A stretch of 64,000 nt of DNA from an uncultured Bacteroidota bacterium (GCA_903877645.1 CAIRES010000035.1:62001-126000), one strand, 5' to 3'; positions 8,478 to 17,332 are shown, numbered from the stretch's first letter. A program made the numbers and translations. Notes: generated by a model not told the origin, from the sequence alone.

Positions 8478-9065
8478 TTATTTTACACCGTTTGCTACTT
8501 CGGTTTCTTTAATAAAGTTTTGATCAACATCAGTAATATCAATGATAGCGTATACCTTGATGTCATTGATGTTCATTTCGTCGAGCATATTTACCATATC
8601 ACCGTAACTGCTGGTGGTGTCAGGTTTTATGAGTACGGTCATTTCGTCTTTCGCAGTCAATGTGCCTGCGCGCTTCAGGTCATCTACCATTTTCTTCTTG
8701 GCTATGATCTCGTCTCTTATACCATTTTTAGCGGCAAAAGTTGTTGCTTTGAGATCAGGTGGCTTGGTAGGGTCGCTGGCCATGCCTTCGTAATAATAAA
8801 CACGGTGATTTTTGCTCAACAGTACGGTCAGTGCCACACTCTCTTTTATCTTATTAGGCTCCACTTTGTCATTGGGGTCCTTATAAGGCATGTTGATCTC
8901 CATTGTTTTTGGTTTGGCCAGTGTTGTTGTATACATGAAGAATGTGATCAACAGGAAGCCAAGATCCACCATGGGGGTAAGATCGATACGTGTACTTAAT
9001 TTTTTACCTTTTTTGACGCCGGGGCCTTTTTTATGCCCCCCGCCGGAGGTATCCATTTCTGCCAT
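8478..9065 (-). CDS. exbD: ExbD/TolR biopolymer transport protein (second copy)
   Basis: A 195-residue ExbD/TolR protein. After a glycine/lysine-rich cytosolic head comes the single membrane helix with the proton-carrying aspartate (RIDLTPMVDLGFLLITFFMYTT, residues about 26-47). A periplasmic domain follows, ending with TVLIKPDTTSSYGDMVNMLDEMNINDIKVYAIIDI. It lies 43 bp downstream of the first exbD and 100 bp upstream of tonB, all in one direction. Two non-identical ExbD paralogues in one operon are common in Bacteroidota and probably form a mixed ExbB-ExbD motor. Confidence 0.92.
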   Translation of the reverse strand: MAEMDTSGGGHKKGPGVKKGKKLSTRIDLTPMVDLGFLLITFFMYTTTLAKPKTMEINMPYKDPNDKVEPNKIKESVALTVLLSKNHRVYYYEGMASDPTKPPDLKATTFAAKNGIRDEIIAKKKMVDDLKRAGTLTAKDEMTVLIKPDTTSSYGDMVNMLDEMNINDIKVYAIIDITDVDQNFIKETEVANGVK

Positions 9066-9108
9066 AACAATTCATTTTTTTACACTATTCTAAAATATCC
9101 GGCACTCA

Positions 9109-9774
9109 TTATTTCTTTGCATCAGCCTTGTGCGCGTCATCATAAGCGGCCGTACCCGCAGGTATGCCCTTCAGGTCAGTGATCAGGTTAAACTTGAATA
9201 TTTTGTACCCTTCCAGTGTTTTAATGATCTTCTGTACGCTTGGGTAAGATGCAGCGCCATCAGCCTTGATACAGATGCGTATCTTGGAATTGGTGGTCCT
9301 GGCCGCCTTTATCCATTCAGCTAATTCATTATTTGGGGCTAATACTGCTGTGTCGGCAGGTATACCGGCTGCATTCACCTCATCCATTTTTTGCTGGTCA
9401 GGAGTCGCATCGAGGTATGCTTTAAGCGCACTGAAGGGTATACCTTCAGATGCGTCTGCGACAAAAGTGTTCATTTCTCCTTTTGTCAGTTGCAGGTCTT
9501 TATCGGAATTGACCATTTCTATCACAGACTGGCGGGTAGGACGGTCATCCATAGCCACGTATATCCTTCCTTTTGCATCTACGGTAAGTAACAAAATGAT
9601 ATCGCCGTGCGGCACAGTTATATCAGAGATAGATTTAGGTGTAGATACTACCACCGGCTCAGGTGGCTTAAACTTGGTTGCCAGCATGAAAAATGTGAGC
9701 AGCAAAAACGCCACATCACACATCGCCGTCATGTCGATATGAGTACTTTTTCGTGGTAAACTTGCGTGAGGCAT
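9109..9774 (-). CDS. exbD: ExbD/TolR biopolymer transport protein (first copy)
   Basis: A 221-residue ExbD/TolR protein, longer than the second copy. The membrane helix with the functional acidic residue is at residues about 14-33 (DMTAMCDVAFLLLTFFMLAT). The periplasmic part has an insertion of roughly 40 residues around positions 95-140 (EGIPFSALKAYLDATPDQQKMDEVN and following) before the family-typical RICIKADGAASYPSVQKIIKTLE. It follows exbB after a 144-bp gap that contains a strong hairpin, so its expression level may differ from that of exbB. Confidence 0.9.
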   Translation of the reverse strand: MPHASLPRKSTHIDMTAMCDVAFLLLTFFMLATKFKPPEPVVVSTPKSISDITVPHGDIILLLTVDAKGRIYVAMDDRPTRQSVIEMVNSDKDLQLTKGEMNTFVADASEGIPFSALKAYLDATPDQQKMDEVNAAGIPADTAVLAPNNELAEWIKAARTTNSKIRICIKADGAASYPSVQKIIKTLEGYKIFKFNLITDLKGIPAGTAAYDDAHKADAKK

Positions 9775-9874
9775 TTTATTGATTCAAAAGTTAACAATTA
9801 CAACAAAAAATATCGGGAATGCCGATGATCTCTGCTAAAGACACAAATTCATTCAAATTCCACACAACTATTTT

Positions 9875-9911
9875 CATAAAAGGCGCAATAATTGCTATTG
9901 CACCTTTTATG
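9875..9911 (-). terminator. long intercistronic hairpin between exbB and exbD
   Basis: Two 16-base arms (CATAAAAGGCGCAATA and TATTGCACCTTTTATG) with a single mispair and a 5-base loop, starting 8 bp past the exbB stop. No T-run follows in the direction of transcription. It therefore looks like a processing or mRNA-stability hairpin, or a weak attenuator, rather than a full terminator. Confidence 0.5.
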
Positions 9912-9918
9912 AAATAAA

Positions 9919-10764
9919 TTATTTATAGTATGTAGCGAAGCTCTGTGTTAATGTAAAGCCGCTTTCGTCGATGCCATAAGTTACACCATCAATAATGGTA
10001 GTAAAGAAGTTATAAGACACGATAGCGATAAATGAGGTACTGATACCAAGAGCAGTATTGATAAGGGCCTCAGAGATACCTTGTGCAAGTGCAGTAGCGT
10101 CGCCGCCGCCGCCGCTGGCGCCGAGTGCCGAGAACGAACGGATCATACCAAGTACCGTACCGAACAGGCCCAGCAGGGTAGCGCAAGAAGCGATGGTAGA
10201 CAAGAACACCAGGTTCTTTTCCAGCATAGGTACTTCGAGTGCGGTAGCTTCTTCTATTTCTTTCTGAATGTTCATCACCTTCTGGTCAGTGGTCAGGTCG
10301 TGATTAGTCGTCATATCGCGATACTTAAGGAGGCCTGCGCGCATTACATTGCCTACAGAGCCTGCCTGCTTGTCGCACTCAGAGATAGCTGCATCAATGT
10401 TCTTATTGGCCAGGTGATACTGCACTTTACGTACAAATTCACCACCATCTACTTTGCCCTTTGCTTTAAACACAGTAAGTGTGCGCTCTACCACGAAAGA
10501 TATAAGCGTCAGCAATGTAGCCAGCAATATAGGTACCACGAAACCACCCTGGTACATCAGACCCAAAAAGTTTCCTTCTTTCGCATGCATCTTCTCCGCA
10601 TCCTGGAAGTTACTGCCATTGCCCATCACAAATTTCCAGATAAGGTAGCCTACCACCACACATGCCACTACGATCAGTAAATTGAGCATAAAGTTGTTAG
10701 AGTTCTTTGGCTTTCCTGCATGGGAAGCGGATGGTCTTGCTGCGGCTGTTTTTACATCTGCCAT
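9919..10764 (-). CDS. exbB: MotA/TolQ/ExbB proton channel family protein
   Basis: A 281-residue ExbB/TolQ homologue. A soluble head is followed by an extra membrane helix (NFMLNLLIVVACVVVGYLIWKFV, residues about 24-46). The canonical three follow: YQGGFVVPILLATLLTLISFVV near residue 72, and the conserved pair in LEKNLVFLSTIASCATLLGLFGTVLGMIRSF and AQGISEALINTALGISTSFIAIVSYNFF. A cytosolic loop with helix-rich sequence lies between the first and second canonical helices. It is the first gene of the operon exbB-exbD-exbD-tonB and supplies the proton-driven motor. Confidence 0.93.
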   Translation of the reverse strand: MADVKTAAARPSASHAGKPKNSNNFMLNLLIVVACVVVGYLIWKFVMGNGSNFQDAEKMHAKEGNFLGLMYQGGFVVPILLATLLTLISFVVERTLTVFKAKGKVDGGEFVRKVQYHLANKNIDAAISECDKQAGSVGNVMRAGLLKYRDMTTNHDLTTDQKVMNIQKEIEEATALEVPMLEKNLVFLSTIASCATLLGLFGTVLGMIRSFSALGASGGGGDATALAQGISEALINTALGISTSFIAIVSYNFFTTIIDGVTYGIDESGFTLTQSFATYYK

Positions 10765-10826
10765 AATTCTGATTTTTTAGATTTTTTGTTTCTGATTATT
10801 GATTAATAAAAAAAATTGTGCGTTTG

Positions 10827-10834
10827 CAAAGATA
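10827..10834 (-). promoter_or_regulatory. -7 promoter box upstream of exbB
   Basis: On the reverse strand this reads TATCTTTG, a full match to TAnnTTTG, 62 bp upstream of the exbB ATG. A partial ATTG sits at 10854-10857 with a spacer of 19 bp, close to the usual -33 position. Confidence 0.45.
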
Positions 10835-11078
10835 TAGGTACGACCCAAAAAAACAATTCCGGGGATAAAAATATTTTCAAATATAGTGGTTTAATTTTAT
10901 GGCTGTCATAAAGTACTGTTATGTTTTCTTTACCTGGCCACATAAAACGCAGATGAGCCTCATTTATTGCACTGTTTCATCAGTCGTTTTTTACCTTGTT
11001 TTCCACCCTTCTAAGCCACTCTATCTTATATAGACGTAATTCGGGGGCAATTCCTTGGTATTCAACTGAAATAATTTT

Positions 11079-11113
11079 TTTGCCACTACATTGGCATATA
11101 AATTTTAGCTTTG
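11079..11113 (+). promoter_or_regulatory. promoter of the TSUP gene
   Basis: TTTG at 11079-11082 and TAGCTTTG at 11106-11113 match the Bacteroidota -33 and -7 elements. The 23-bp spacer is slightly longer than usual. The gene starts 93 bp downstream of the -7 box. Confidence 0.45.
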
Positions 11114-11205
11114 ACGAACGATATAATGCGCTAATGCAGTAGTAAGGTTACGATAAGACTGTTACTGCCATAATTCGTTTATTCATCAGGACATAAATTT
11201 CTTAT

Positions 11206-11586
11206 ATGAATATTGGTATTGTTACAATATTGGGGTTGATGGTACTGGGTATTGTAGCGGGAATAGTAAGTGGAGTGGTGGGTATCGGTGGAGGCATCGT
11301 TATAGTTCCGGCATTGGTTATGATCTTTGCTATGAGCCAGAAGATGGCACAGGGTACATCGCTGGTCATGCTGTTGCCGCCCATAGGCATCCTCGCTGTG
11401 ATGGAGTATTACAAAGCCGGAAATGTGGATCTGAGGGTGGCAGGCATCCTCATTATTGGTTTCCTAGTAGGTAGTTTTTTTGCCAGTAAAGCAGTCTCGA
11501 ATTTGGACGACATCACTTTAAAAAGGATTTTTGGGGGATTTTTGATGATACTGGCCATTAAGTACCTCTTCTTCAGCAATAAATAA
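11206..11586 (+). CDS. half-size TauE/SafE (TSUP) family membrane transporter
   Basis: A 126-residue membrane protein with four hydrophobic segments and the TSUP signature in the first loop (VVGIGGGIVIVPALVMIFAMSQKMAQGTSLVMLLPP). Usual TauE/SafE exporters are about 250 residues with two such halves. This is a single half and probably acts as a homodimer, a form often seen in Bacteroidota. The family moves sulfite, sulfoacetate or other small organic anions; the substrate here is unknown. It is followed by asnS after 23 bp. Confidence 0.8.
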   Translation: MNIGIVTILGLMVLGIVAGIVSGVVGIGGGIVIVPALVMIFAMSQKMAQGTSLVMLLPPIGILAVMEYYKAGNVDLRVAGILIIGFLVGSFFASKAVSNLDDITLKRIFGGFLMILAIKYLFFSNK

Positions 11587-11609
11587 AGCACTAAATAATT
11601 ATACGCGCA

Positions 11610-13040
11610 ATGAAACGCACCAAGATCAAAGACATTTTACAAACCGAGCAGACAGGGCAACAGGTAAACATAAAAGGATGGGTACGCTCATTTCGCAATA
11701 ACCAGTTCATAGCTGTTAATGACGGCTCGTGCATGGGCAATATACAGGTAGTAATAGAGCTGGGTGCTGATGAGGCGCTGCTCAAAAGCATCACTACAGG
11801 CGCTTCTGTAAGTGTCGATGGCACTGTGATCCCCTCACTCGGCAAAGGCCAGAAGGTGGAAATAAAAGCAGATAGTGTGACCATACTGGGCGAGTGCGAC
11901 CCGGAGCAATTTCCGTTACAATTAAAGAACCGTCCCAGCCTCGAATACCTGCGTGAGATAGCGCATCTGCGCTTCCGCACAAATACCTTCGGCGCTGTGT
12001 TCCGTGTGCGCCATACGCTGGCATATGCCGTGCATAAATTCTATAACGACCGTGGCTTTGTATACCTGCATACCCCCATCATCACAGCTTCTGATGCCGA
12101 AGGCGCGGGAGAGATGTTTCGTGTAAGCACGCTGCCTACAGAAGATACCCCACGCAACGAAGATGGCAGTGTGAACTATAAAGAAGACTTCTTTGGCCGC
12201 TGCACTAACCTTACAGTGAGCGGACAACTGGAAGCCGAACTGGGCGCTATGGCATTTGGTGAGGTATACACCTTCGGCCCTACCTTCCGCGCAGAGAATT
12301 CAAACACAGCACGCCACCTGGCTGAGTTCTGGATGATAGAACCCGAAGTAGCGTTCAACGACATCCATGACAACATGGACCTTGCTGAAGACTTCATCAG
12401 GTATGTGATTGGGTATACCCTGGAACACAACAGGGAAGACCTGGAATTCCTCGCACAAAGGTTGATCGACGAAGAAAAGCAAAAGCCACAGGCCGAGCGC
12501 AGCGATACGCCGCTGATTGAAAAGCTGGAGCTGGTAATGAACAATAAATTTGAGCGCATCACCTATACCGATGCCATCAACATACTGCTGGAATCACCTG
12601 CCTACAAGAAAAAGAAGTTCAAGTACGACGTAAGCTGGGGCATAGATATGCAGAGCGAGCATGAGCGCTACCTTGTAGAGAAGCACTTTAAAAAACCGGT
12701 GATCGTTACCGGCTATCCAAAGGATATCAAAGCCTTCTACATGCGCCAGAATGATGATGGCAAAACAGTAGCTGCGATGGATATACTGGTGCCGGGCATA
12801 GGTGAACTTGTAGGCGGCTCACAGCGCGAAGAAAGGCTGGATAAGCTCACGCAGCGCATGAACGAAATGCACATACCCACCGAAGAAATGTATTGGTATC
12901 TGGATACCCGCCGTTTTGGTACAGTATTGCATGCAGGCTTCGGCCTTGGCTTCGAGCGCCTGGTACAATTCGTTACCGGAATGACTAACATACGTGACGT
13001 GATACCTTTCCCTCGCACACCAAAGAACGCTGAATTTTAG
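11610..13040 (+). CDS. asnS: asparaginyl-tRNA synthetase
   Basis: A 476-residue class IIb aminoacyl-tRNA synthetase that charges tRNA-Asn. The N-terminal OB-fold binds the anticodon ([22 protein letters not shown]). The catalytic core has motif 2 ([24 protein letters not shown], near residue 226) and motif 3 at the end ([29 protein letters not shown]). The length and the C-terminal motif 3 ending fit bacterial AsnRS rather than AspRS. A strong hairpin terminator follows. Confidence 0.97.
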   Translation: MKRTKIKDILQTEQTGQQVNIKGWVRSFRNNQFIAVNDGSCMGNIQVVIELGADEALLKSITTGASVSVDGTVIPSLGKGQKVEIKADSVTILGECDPEQFPLQLKNRPSLEYLREIAHLRFRTNTFGAVFRVRHTLAYAVHKFYNDRGFVYLHTPIITASDAEGAGEMFRVSTLPTEDTPRNEDGSVNYKEDFFGRCTNLTVSGQLEAELGAMAFGEVYTFGPTFRAENSNTARHLAEFWMIEPEVAFNDIHDNMDLAEDFIRYVIGYTLEHNREDLEFLAQRLIDEEKQKPQAERSDTPLIEKLELVMNNKFERITYTDAINILLESPAYKKKKFKYDVSWGIDMQSEHERYLVEKHFKKPVIVTGYPKDIKAFYMRQNDDGKTVAAMDILVPGIGELVGGSQREERLDKLTQRMNEMHIPTEEMYWYLDTRRFGTVLHAGFGLGFERLVQFVTGMTNIRDVIPFPRTPKNAEF

Positions 13041-13053
13041 AAGTATTGAAATA

Positions 13054-13089
13054 GAGAAAGCCTTCCTGCCGCTGCAGGGAGGCTTTCTC
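13054..13089 (+). terminator. hairpin after asnS
   Basis: A 16-bp stem (GAGAAAGCCTTCCTGC with GCAGGGAGGCTTTCTC, one G-T pair), 14 bp after the asnS stop and 20 bp before the stop of the converging gene. The T-run is short. Confidence 0.6.
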
Positions 13090-13108
13090 AGTTATGTAGG
13101 CAATGCGG

Positions 13109-13630
13109 CTATAGGTAAAGTTTTTTGTAATTCTTCTGGTCTGTCTCCTGTTTTTTCTGCACTGTTTCCAGGTAGCCTCCCAGTGTTTTGAATCTTTCTT
13201 TTGAGTTGGAGGTTAGCTTATACTCCTGGTCGTTCCAGGTCACTTTCTTTTTACGGTCTTCCGCTTTTTCGTCCATGATCTCATCTTTTGAATAAGAGCT
13301 GCCATACAGCGATACGTACAGGCTGATCATGCTCTCATCGGCCTGTATACCCATTACATAGAATTTGGCTACCTGGTCGGTTACCGAGGTGCCGTTTTTG
13401 ATCATATTGCTCAGCGTATTGGTTGCCTCTTTCAGGTCTGCCGTTCCTGCATTGAACAATATAGTGTCTTGCTTCAGGCAGAATTCTATCCATGCCGTAA
13501 GCCCTGCCACCTGCAGGCTGTCTGCTTTTAAGCCTGCCAGGTGTGTTTGCTGCACTGTCATTTGCTGAGCATAAGTATGATGTCCTGCAATGAGGAGCGC
13601 GATAGTTACTATTACTTGCTTGGTTTTCAT
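13109..13630 (-). CDS. small secreted or periplasmic protein of unknown function
   Basis: 173 residues with a clear signal peptide (KTKQVIVTIALLIAGHHTYAQQ, cleavage after HTYA). The mature part is helix-rich and ends in a lysine-rich tail. No family recognised. It starts 41 bp after the stop of the outer-membrane-like gene at 13672-14505, same strand, so it is probably the second gene of the operon driven by the operator-promoter at 14530-14576. The pair mirrors the pair at 17525-18871 on the other side of the two-component genes. Confidence 0.7.
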   Translation of the reverse strand: MKTKQVIVTIALLIAGHHTYAQQMTVQQTHLAGLKADSLQVAGLTAWIEFCLKQDTILFNAGTADLKEATNTLSNMIKNGTSVTDQVAKFYVMGIQADESMISLYVSLYGSSYSKDEIMDEKAEDRKKKVTWNDQEYKLTSNSKERFKTLGGYLETVQKKQETDQKNYKKLYL

Positions 13631-13671
13631 GTTGTTTGTTTTATTGGTTAAGAAATTGTTTCCGTTAGCGA

Positions 13672-14505
13672 TCAGATCACAAAGCCTGCAGATATCCTGA
13701 AGTTGAGCATATGCAAATGGTCCTGGTCAATGTTATTGCTCGTTTTGGCGCTCATATATTCTATTCCGAAGCCTATGAAGCTCACGAAACCGCTTTTTGA
13801 TTCACGATCGTTCTTTTGCAATCGCTTGCACGACAGGCCAAGTATAGCAGGAGACGTAAGCCCCTTAAAACCAAAGCCCATACCTTCCAGCTTCAGCTCA
13901 CCAAGTAGTCTTTTATAGCGGTACCTGAATTCAGTATAGCTGGTCGTTCTGCCTGCGTTTATCGGGTACGACCTGTCCAGCGATCCCCGCACAAAAACAA
14001 AGTTGGCGCCAAACTGCCGCTGCGGATTAAAGTTGGTCATAAAACCGCCTCCCAGCTCATAGTTCAGCACAAACCATGACGAGCCATGATTGAACAGGTA
14101 CCTGTCTTTCTGTGATGCGTCGTTGGTGCTGATATGGCCATACCCAAAATCAATGTTGATGAGATCCCCTAAAATGATCTTCGACTCTGCCGCAGATAAC
14201 AGGCCTCCGATAATAGACATATGGTTGTGCTCACTGATGCCGAATGCCGTGGACTTGTAATGATTATCAGTATATACGGGCACTTTTACGCCGGGATTTT
14301 GTAGGGTATGCTTATCCAGCGATGAGGAATTCATGTCTATGCCTCCACTATATTCGTTCATGCCTATGGCGCGGCTGTTACCTTCAAAGAGGTGCAGGTG
14401 TTTTTTAGCCCGTTTGGGTTCATTTTCTCCCACTTTGTAGGTTTGCCCTGTTGCATGACAGAGTGCGAACATTAAGAACGTGATAGCAGTAGCAATTTTT
14501 TTCAT
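13672..14505 (-). CDS. putative outer-membrane beta-barrel-like protein, first of two regulon targets
   Basis: 277 residues from the ATG at 14505; an upstream in-frame start at 14532 would overlap the promoter -7 box and is rejected. A signal peptide is visible (KKIATAITFLMFALCHATGQ). The mature part alternates polar and hydrophobic residues with many Gly and aromatic positions (FGYGHIS, WFVLNYELGGGFMTNF, GFGFKGL) and ends with a barrel-like strand closing on hydrophobics (LNFRISAGFVI). Homology to a known family was not recognised. Its promoter carries the operator shared with the response-regulator gene and with 17525-18376. Confidence 0.65.
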   Translation of the reverse strand: MKKIATAITFLMFALCHATGQTYKVGENEPKRAKKHLHLFEGNSRAIGMNEYSGGIDMNSSSLDKHTLQNPGVKVPVYTDNHYKSTAFGISEHNHMSIIGGLLSAAESKIILGDLINIDFGYGHISTNDASQKDRYLFNHGSSWFVLNYELGGGFMTNFNPQRQFGANFVFVRGSLDRSYPINAGRTTSYTEFRYRYKRLLGELKLEGMGFGFKGLTSPAILGLSCKRLQKNDRESKSGFVSFIGFGIEYMSAKTSNNIDQDHLHMLNFRISAGFVI

Positions 14506-14529
14506 GGTAGCTGTTTTATAAGAACAGCA

Positions 14530-14576
14530 CAAACGTACCCCGCAAACAAAGGGTGGGCAATACCACTTTAGTTGTA
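14530..14576 (-). promoter_or_regulatory. operator-promoter 1 (drives 13672-14505 and 13109-13630)
   Basis: Read on the reverse strand: TACAACTAAAGTGGTATTG (14576-14558), which joins a near-perfect dyad (TACCACT-TT-AGTTGTA on the top strand) to an ATTG -33 element. Then come 20 bp of spacer and a consensus -7 box TACGTTTG (14537-14530). The gene's ATG is 24 bp further. The TACCACT half-site and 7-2-7 spacing resemble NarL-type operators. The same layout recurs at 16571-16617 and 17426-17472. Confidence 0.75.
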
Positions 14577-14726
14577 TTTAGAGCAAACGATAGTATAAGG
14601 CTTTACAATTCTTATCGGTAAGTATGTGATTTATGACAAAGGTTGTATATTAACAATCCGAATGGTAGAGAGAGAGGGTGAGCTTCATCTGGTAATGATT
14701 TGATAAACATTTTCAATAGAGTGACT

Positions 14727-16586
14727 ATGAAAAAAATTGTATCGCTTGTGTTGATCGTTATTCTGGTGCATGCCTGCGCCCACGCTCAGCGGAAAAGAAT
14801 GGATAGCATGCTTGCCATAGTGAATACACTACCCGATACCGGCAAGATGAAGGTCTACTACTTCCTGGGCGCTGATTATATCAATATCTCTGTCGATTCT
14901 GCGCAGATGTACCTCGGACAGGCGATCAGTCTTGCTAAAGAATACAAAAATCAGAAAGTTGAAGCGCAATGTTACTCTTTATTTGGGGTTGCAGAAAAGA
15001 ACATGGGCAATTATGAGAAGGCAATTGGTTATGACCTCAGCAGCCTGAAGATACACGAAGCTGCCGGTGACGAAAAGGAAATTGCCATCTGCTATAATGA
15101 CCTCGGTGTTCTATATAAAAATATGAAGCGGCCGGACGAGGCCATGAATTATTACCGGAGGTCGAATGAGCTATGCCGTAAAATTGGCCTCTCCGGTGGA
15201 GTATCAATGACCTATAATAATATAGGGACGATATTTAAAACTAAGAACCTGCCAGACTCGGCGCTGTATTATTTTACGCTGGCTCTGCACACCGCAGAGC
15301 AAACGAATAATACCTATAATATATCAACCTGCCTCGCAAATATTGGCGAGGTATATGAGCAACGCGAAAATTACACAGAGGCACTCACGATCTTTAAGCG
15401 CTGTCTTGGCTACGATAAAATAAACGAAGATAAATACAGCATAGCCAGCTCCTACCTCGAAATAGCACAAACGCTGGATAACATGAAGCAGTATGGCCCT
15501 GCCATTCAGTACGCAGACTCTTCATACCGGGTTTGCGCAGCCGAAAAGTTGATGACGGTAATGCTTGATGTACTGCAGGAGCAAGCGCATATCAACAAAA
15601 GATCAGGCAACACAAATAAGGCTCTGGAGCTCGAAGAAAAGTATGTAGCCCTTAAGGATTCTATTATGAATGGGGAAACGTCAAAAACGATCGCGGAATT
15701 GCAAACAAAGTATGAAACAGCGAAAAAAGAGAAGCAGATCACAACACTAAAGCAACAAAAAGAGATCACTTCATTGAACCTTGCAAAAGAAGAACTGGCT
15801 CTTCAAAGGTCGCAATACCGGATGATAGCAGTAGTGGGCATCATGGTACTCCTCATCATAGTAGCCTGGCTGCTCTACAACAGGCAGCAGGTGAAGCAAA
15901 AGGTAGCCCGCGAAAAAGCAATACAACTAGCCGAGTATAATGAGCGTATGCGCATTGCCAAGGATGTGCATGACGATCTTGGCTCCGGCCTTTCCAAAAT
16001 ATCGCTTACGGCAAACGTAGCAGAGCAAAAGGCGCTCAACAACGGTAATGCAGCCCCCGATATACGCAACATAGCCGCCCTGTCTAAAGACTTGGTAGAC
16101 AACATGCGCGACCTTATATGGGTACTTAATCCTGAGAATACCACGCTCGACAATCTCATTACCCGCTTGCGGGAATACAGTGCCGATTACCTCGATGGCC
16201 TGGACATGGTAGCTGATATTTCTTTCCCCGATACTGTGCCGGATATGCGTATATCAAGGGAAACACAACGTAATATTTTTGCCACGGTGAAAGAGGCAAT
16301 ACATAATTGTGTGAAACACGCCTCAGCTACCGAGGTGGCTGTGCGGGCCACGCTCAGGGATGGGCAGTTGAACATCGTGATCAGCGACAACGGCAAGGGG
16401 ATAGATATGAAGAACCTGCGAAGCGGGGGCAACGGCCTTCGCAATATGCGGCAGCGTATAGAGTCGGTAGGTGGTTCTTTTGATATTAAGAATGAAGGGG
16501 GGACAGCGATTCATATTTCTGCTCCGCTTTCTGGCATGGAGTCAGTGATAATGGTCAATGTGGGCAAAAATACCACTAAAGTGTAA
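14727..16586 (+). CDS. TPR-containing sensor histidine kinase (NarX/LiaS-type HisKA_3)
   Basis: 619 residues from the ATG at 14727, where the signal sequence begins (KKIVSLVLIVILVHACAHAQ). The periplasmic part has about five tetratricopeptide repeats (for example CYNDLGVLYKNMKRPDEAMNYY and YNNIGTIFKTKNLPDSALYYF), then a coiled-coil and one membrane helix (MIAVVGIMVLLIIVAWLLY, about residue 370). The cytosolic kinase has the HisKA_3 phospho-acceptor (AKDVHDDLGSGLSKIS), an N-box (VKEAIHNCVKHASA) and a G-box (SDNGKGIDM, GGNGLRNMRQRI). Its last codons overlap the operator for the response-regulator gene. The ligand is unknown; periplasmic TPRs suggest a protein or peptide signal. Confidence 0.9.
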   Translation: MKKIVSLVLIVILVHACAHAQRKRMDSMLAIVNTLPDTGKMKVYYFLGADYINISVDSAQMYLGQAISLAKEYKNQKVEAQCYSLFGVAEKNMGNYEKAIGYDLSSLKIHEAAGDEKEIAICYNDLGVLYKNMKRPDEAMNYYRRSNELCRKIGLSGGVSMTYNNIGTIFKTKNLPDSALYYFTLALHTAEQTNNTYNISTCLANIGEVYEQRENYTEALTIFKRCLGYDKINEDKYSIASSYLEIAQTLDNMKQYGPAIQYADSSYRVCAAEKLMTVMLDVLQEQAHINKRSGNTNKALELEEKYVALKDSIMNGETSKTIAELQTKYETAKKEKQITTLKQQKEITSLNLAKEELALQRSQYRMIAVVGIMVLLIIVAWLLYNRQQVKQKVAREKAIQLAEYNERMRIAKDVHDDLGSGLSKISLTANVAEQKALNNGNAAPDIRNIAALSKDLVDNMRDLIWVLNPENTTLDNLITRLREYSADYLDGLDMVADISFPDTVPDMRISRETQRNIFATVKEAIHNCVKHASATEVAVRATLRDGQLNIVISDNGKGIDMKNLRSGGNGLRNMRQRIESVGGSFDIKNEGGTAIHISAPLSGMESVIMVNVGKNTTKV

Positions 16587-16617
16587 TTGCGGTGCGGGCA
16601 CTGGTGACCTATTTTTA
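16571..16617 (+). promoter_or_regulatory. operator-promoter 2 (drives the response-regulator gene)
   Basis: TACCACTAAAGTGTAATTG (16571-16589) combines the operator with an ATTG -33 element; 20 bp later is TATTTTTA (16610-16617), a 7-of-8 match to TAnnTTTG. It overlaps the last codons and stop of the kinase gene and ends 17 bp before the regulator's ATG at 16635. The 26 bases 16564-16589 are repeated exactly at 17419-17444. Confidence 0.65.
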
Positions 16618-16634
16618 CCAATATTTTGAATACT

Positions 16635-17269
16635 ATGGGCACTATAAGGGTAGCGATCATTGAAGACCAGCAGCACACACGCCAGATGCTCTCTGTACTC
16701 GTTAATGGTACGGGCGGATATGAATGCGTCGCTGCGTTTGAAAATGCCGAAACAGCCCTGTCGGTTATCCCCGGCCTTTCCCTGGATGTAGCGCTGGTAG
16801 ACATACACCTCGCCGATGGCCTCTCCGGCACTGAATGTGTGCGGCAGCTAAAGATCACCTGCCCTGGGGTGCAGTTTATTATGTGTACCTCATTGGAGGA
16901 CACTGATAACATTTTCGCCGCTTTGCAGGCCGGCGCTACCGGCTATCTCATCAAATCTACTCCTCCCGCCAAAATATTAGACGCCATTACAGATGCGCAC
17001 GACGGAGGTGCACCCATGAGTAGCCAGATAGCGAGGAAAGTAACACAGTACTTCTTCAACCTGGAGCAGACAAAAAAGAACTGGAAAAGCTATCAGTGCG
17101 CGAGCAGGAGATACTTAATTTCCTTGCCAAAGGGTATCGTTACAAAGAGATAGCTGCTATGCTGTTTGTAAGTATAGAAACAGTGCGCAAGCACATCCAC
17201 AACATCTACGAAAAGCTACAGGTCAACTCCCGCACTGATGCTTTAAATAAGGTCTATCCTAAGAACTAA
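16635..17269 (+). CDS. NarL/LuxR-family response regulator, two frames joined at an A_AAA_AAG slippery site
   Basis: The zero frame encodes a receiver domain (VAIIEDQQHTRQML, phospho-acceptor in DVALVDIHLADG, then FIMCTSLED and GYLIKSTPP). It would end at 17153 as a short product. The -1 frame continues with a complete LuxR-type DNA-binding domain (LSVREQEILNFLAKGYRYKEIAAML, ETVRKHIHNIYEKL) to the stop at 17267-17269. The switch falls on A_AAA_AAG (17072-17078), in the phase of the E. coli dnaX frameshift signal, with GGAG 5 bases upstream. The joined product is about 211 residues, the normal family length. An ATG at 16635 is preferred to a TTG at 16626. Either programmed frameshifting or a one-base loss from a run of seven A is possible. 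Confidence 0.8.
17072..17078 (+). promoter_or_regulatory. candidate -1 ribosomal frameshift heptamer
   Basis: Six A and one G arranged as A_AAA_AAG in the zero frame of the receiver domain (codons ACA AAA AAG AAC). A -1 slip gives the codons GAA CTG GAA AAG that enter the LuxR domain. GGAG at 17063-17066 could act as an internal Shine-Dalgarno stimulator. No strong downstream hairpin is evident; GGAGAT/ATTTCC at 17107-17123 is weak. Confidence 0.5.
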
Positions 17270-17314
17270 TTGTAGCAGAACGGTAAGTCGAATATCAGGT
17301 TGTTCTAACATAGA

Positions 17315-17332
17315 CCACGGTTTCAACCGTGG
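17315..17332. repeat. palindrome downstream of the response-regulator gene
   Basis: CCACGGTT-TC-AACCGTGG, a perfect 8-bp hairpin 46 bp after the regulator stop, without a T-run. A second imperfect palindrome (GCACTGG / CCAGTGC, arms 17396-17402 and 17405-17411) follows. They resemble short interspersed palindromes more than a terminator. Confidence 0.5.

Larger units (their letters stand above)
10765..11205. other. 441-bp divergent intergenic region between exbB and the TSUP gene
   Basis: No convincing coding sequence. The left end holds a candidate exbB promoter (-7 box at 10827-10834, reverse strand). The right end holds the TSUP promoter (11079-11113). The middle is AT-rich with no clear palindrome. 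Confidence 0.5.
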
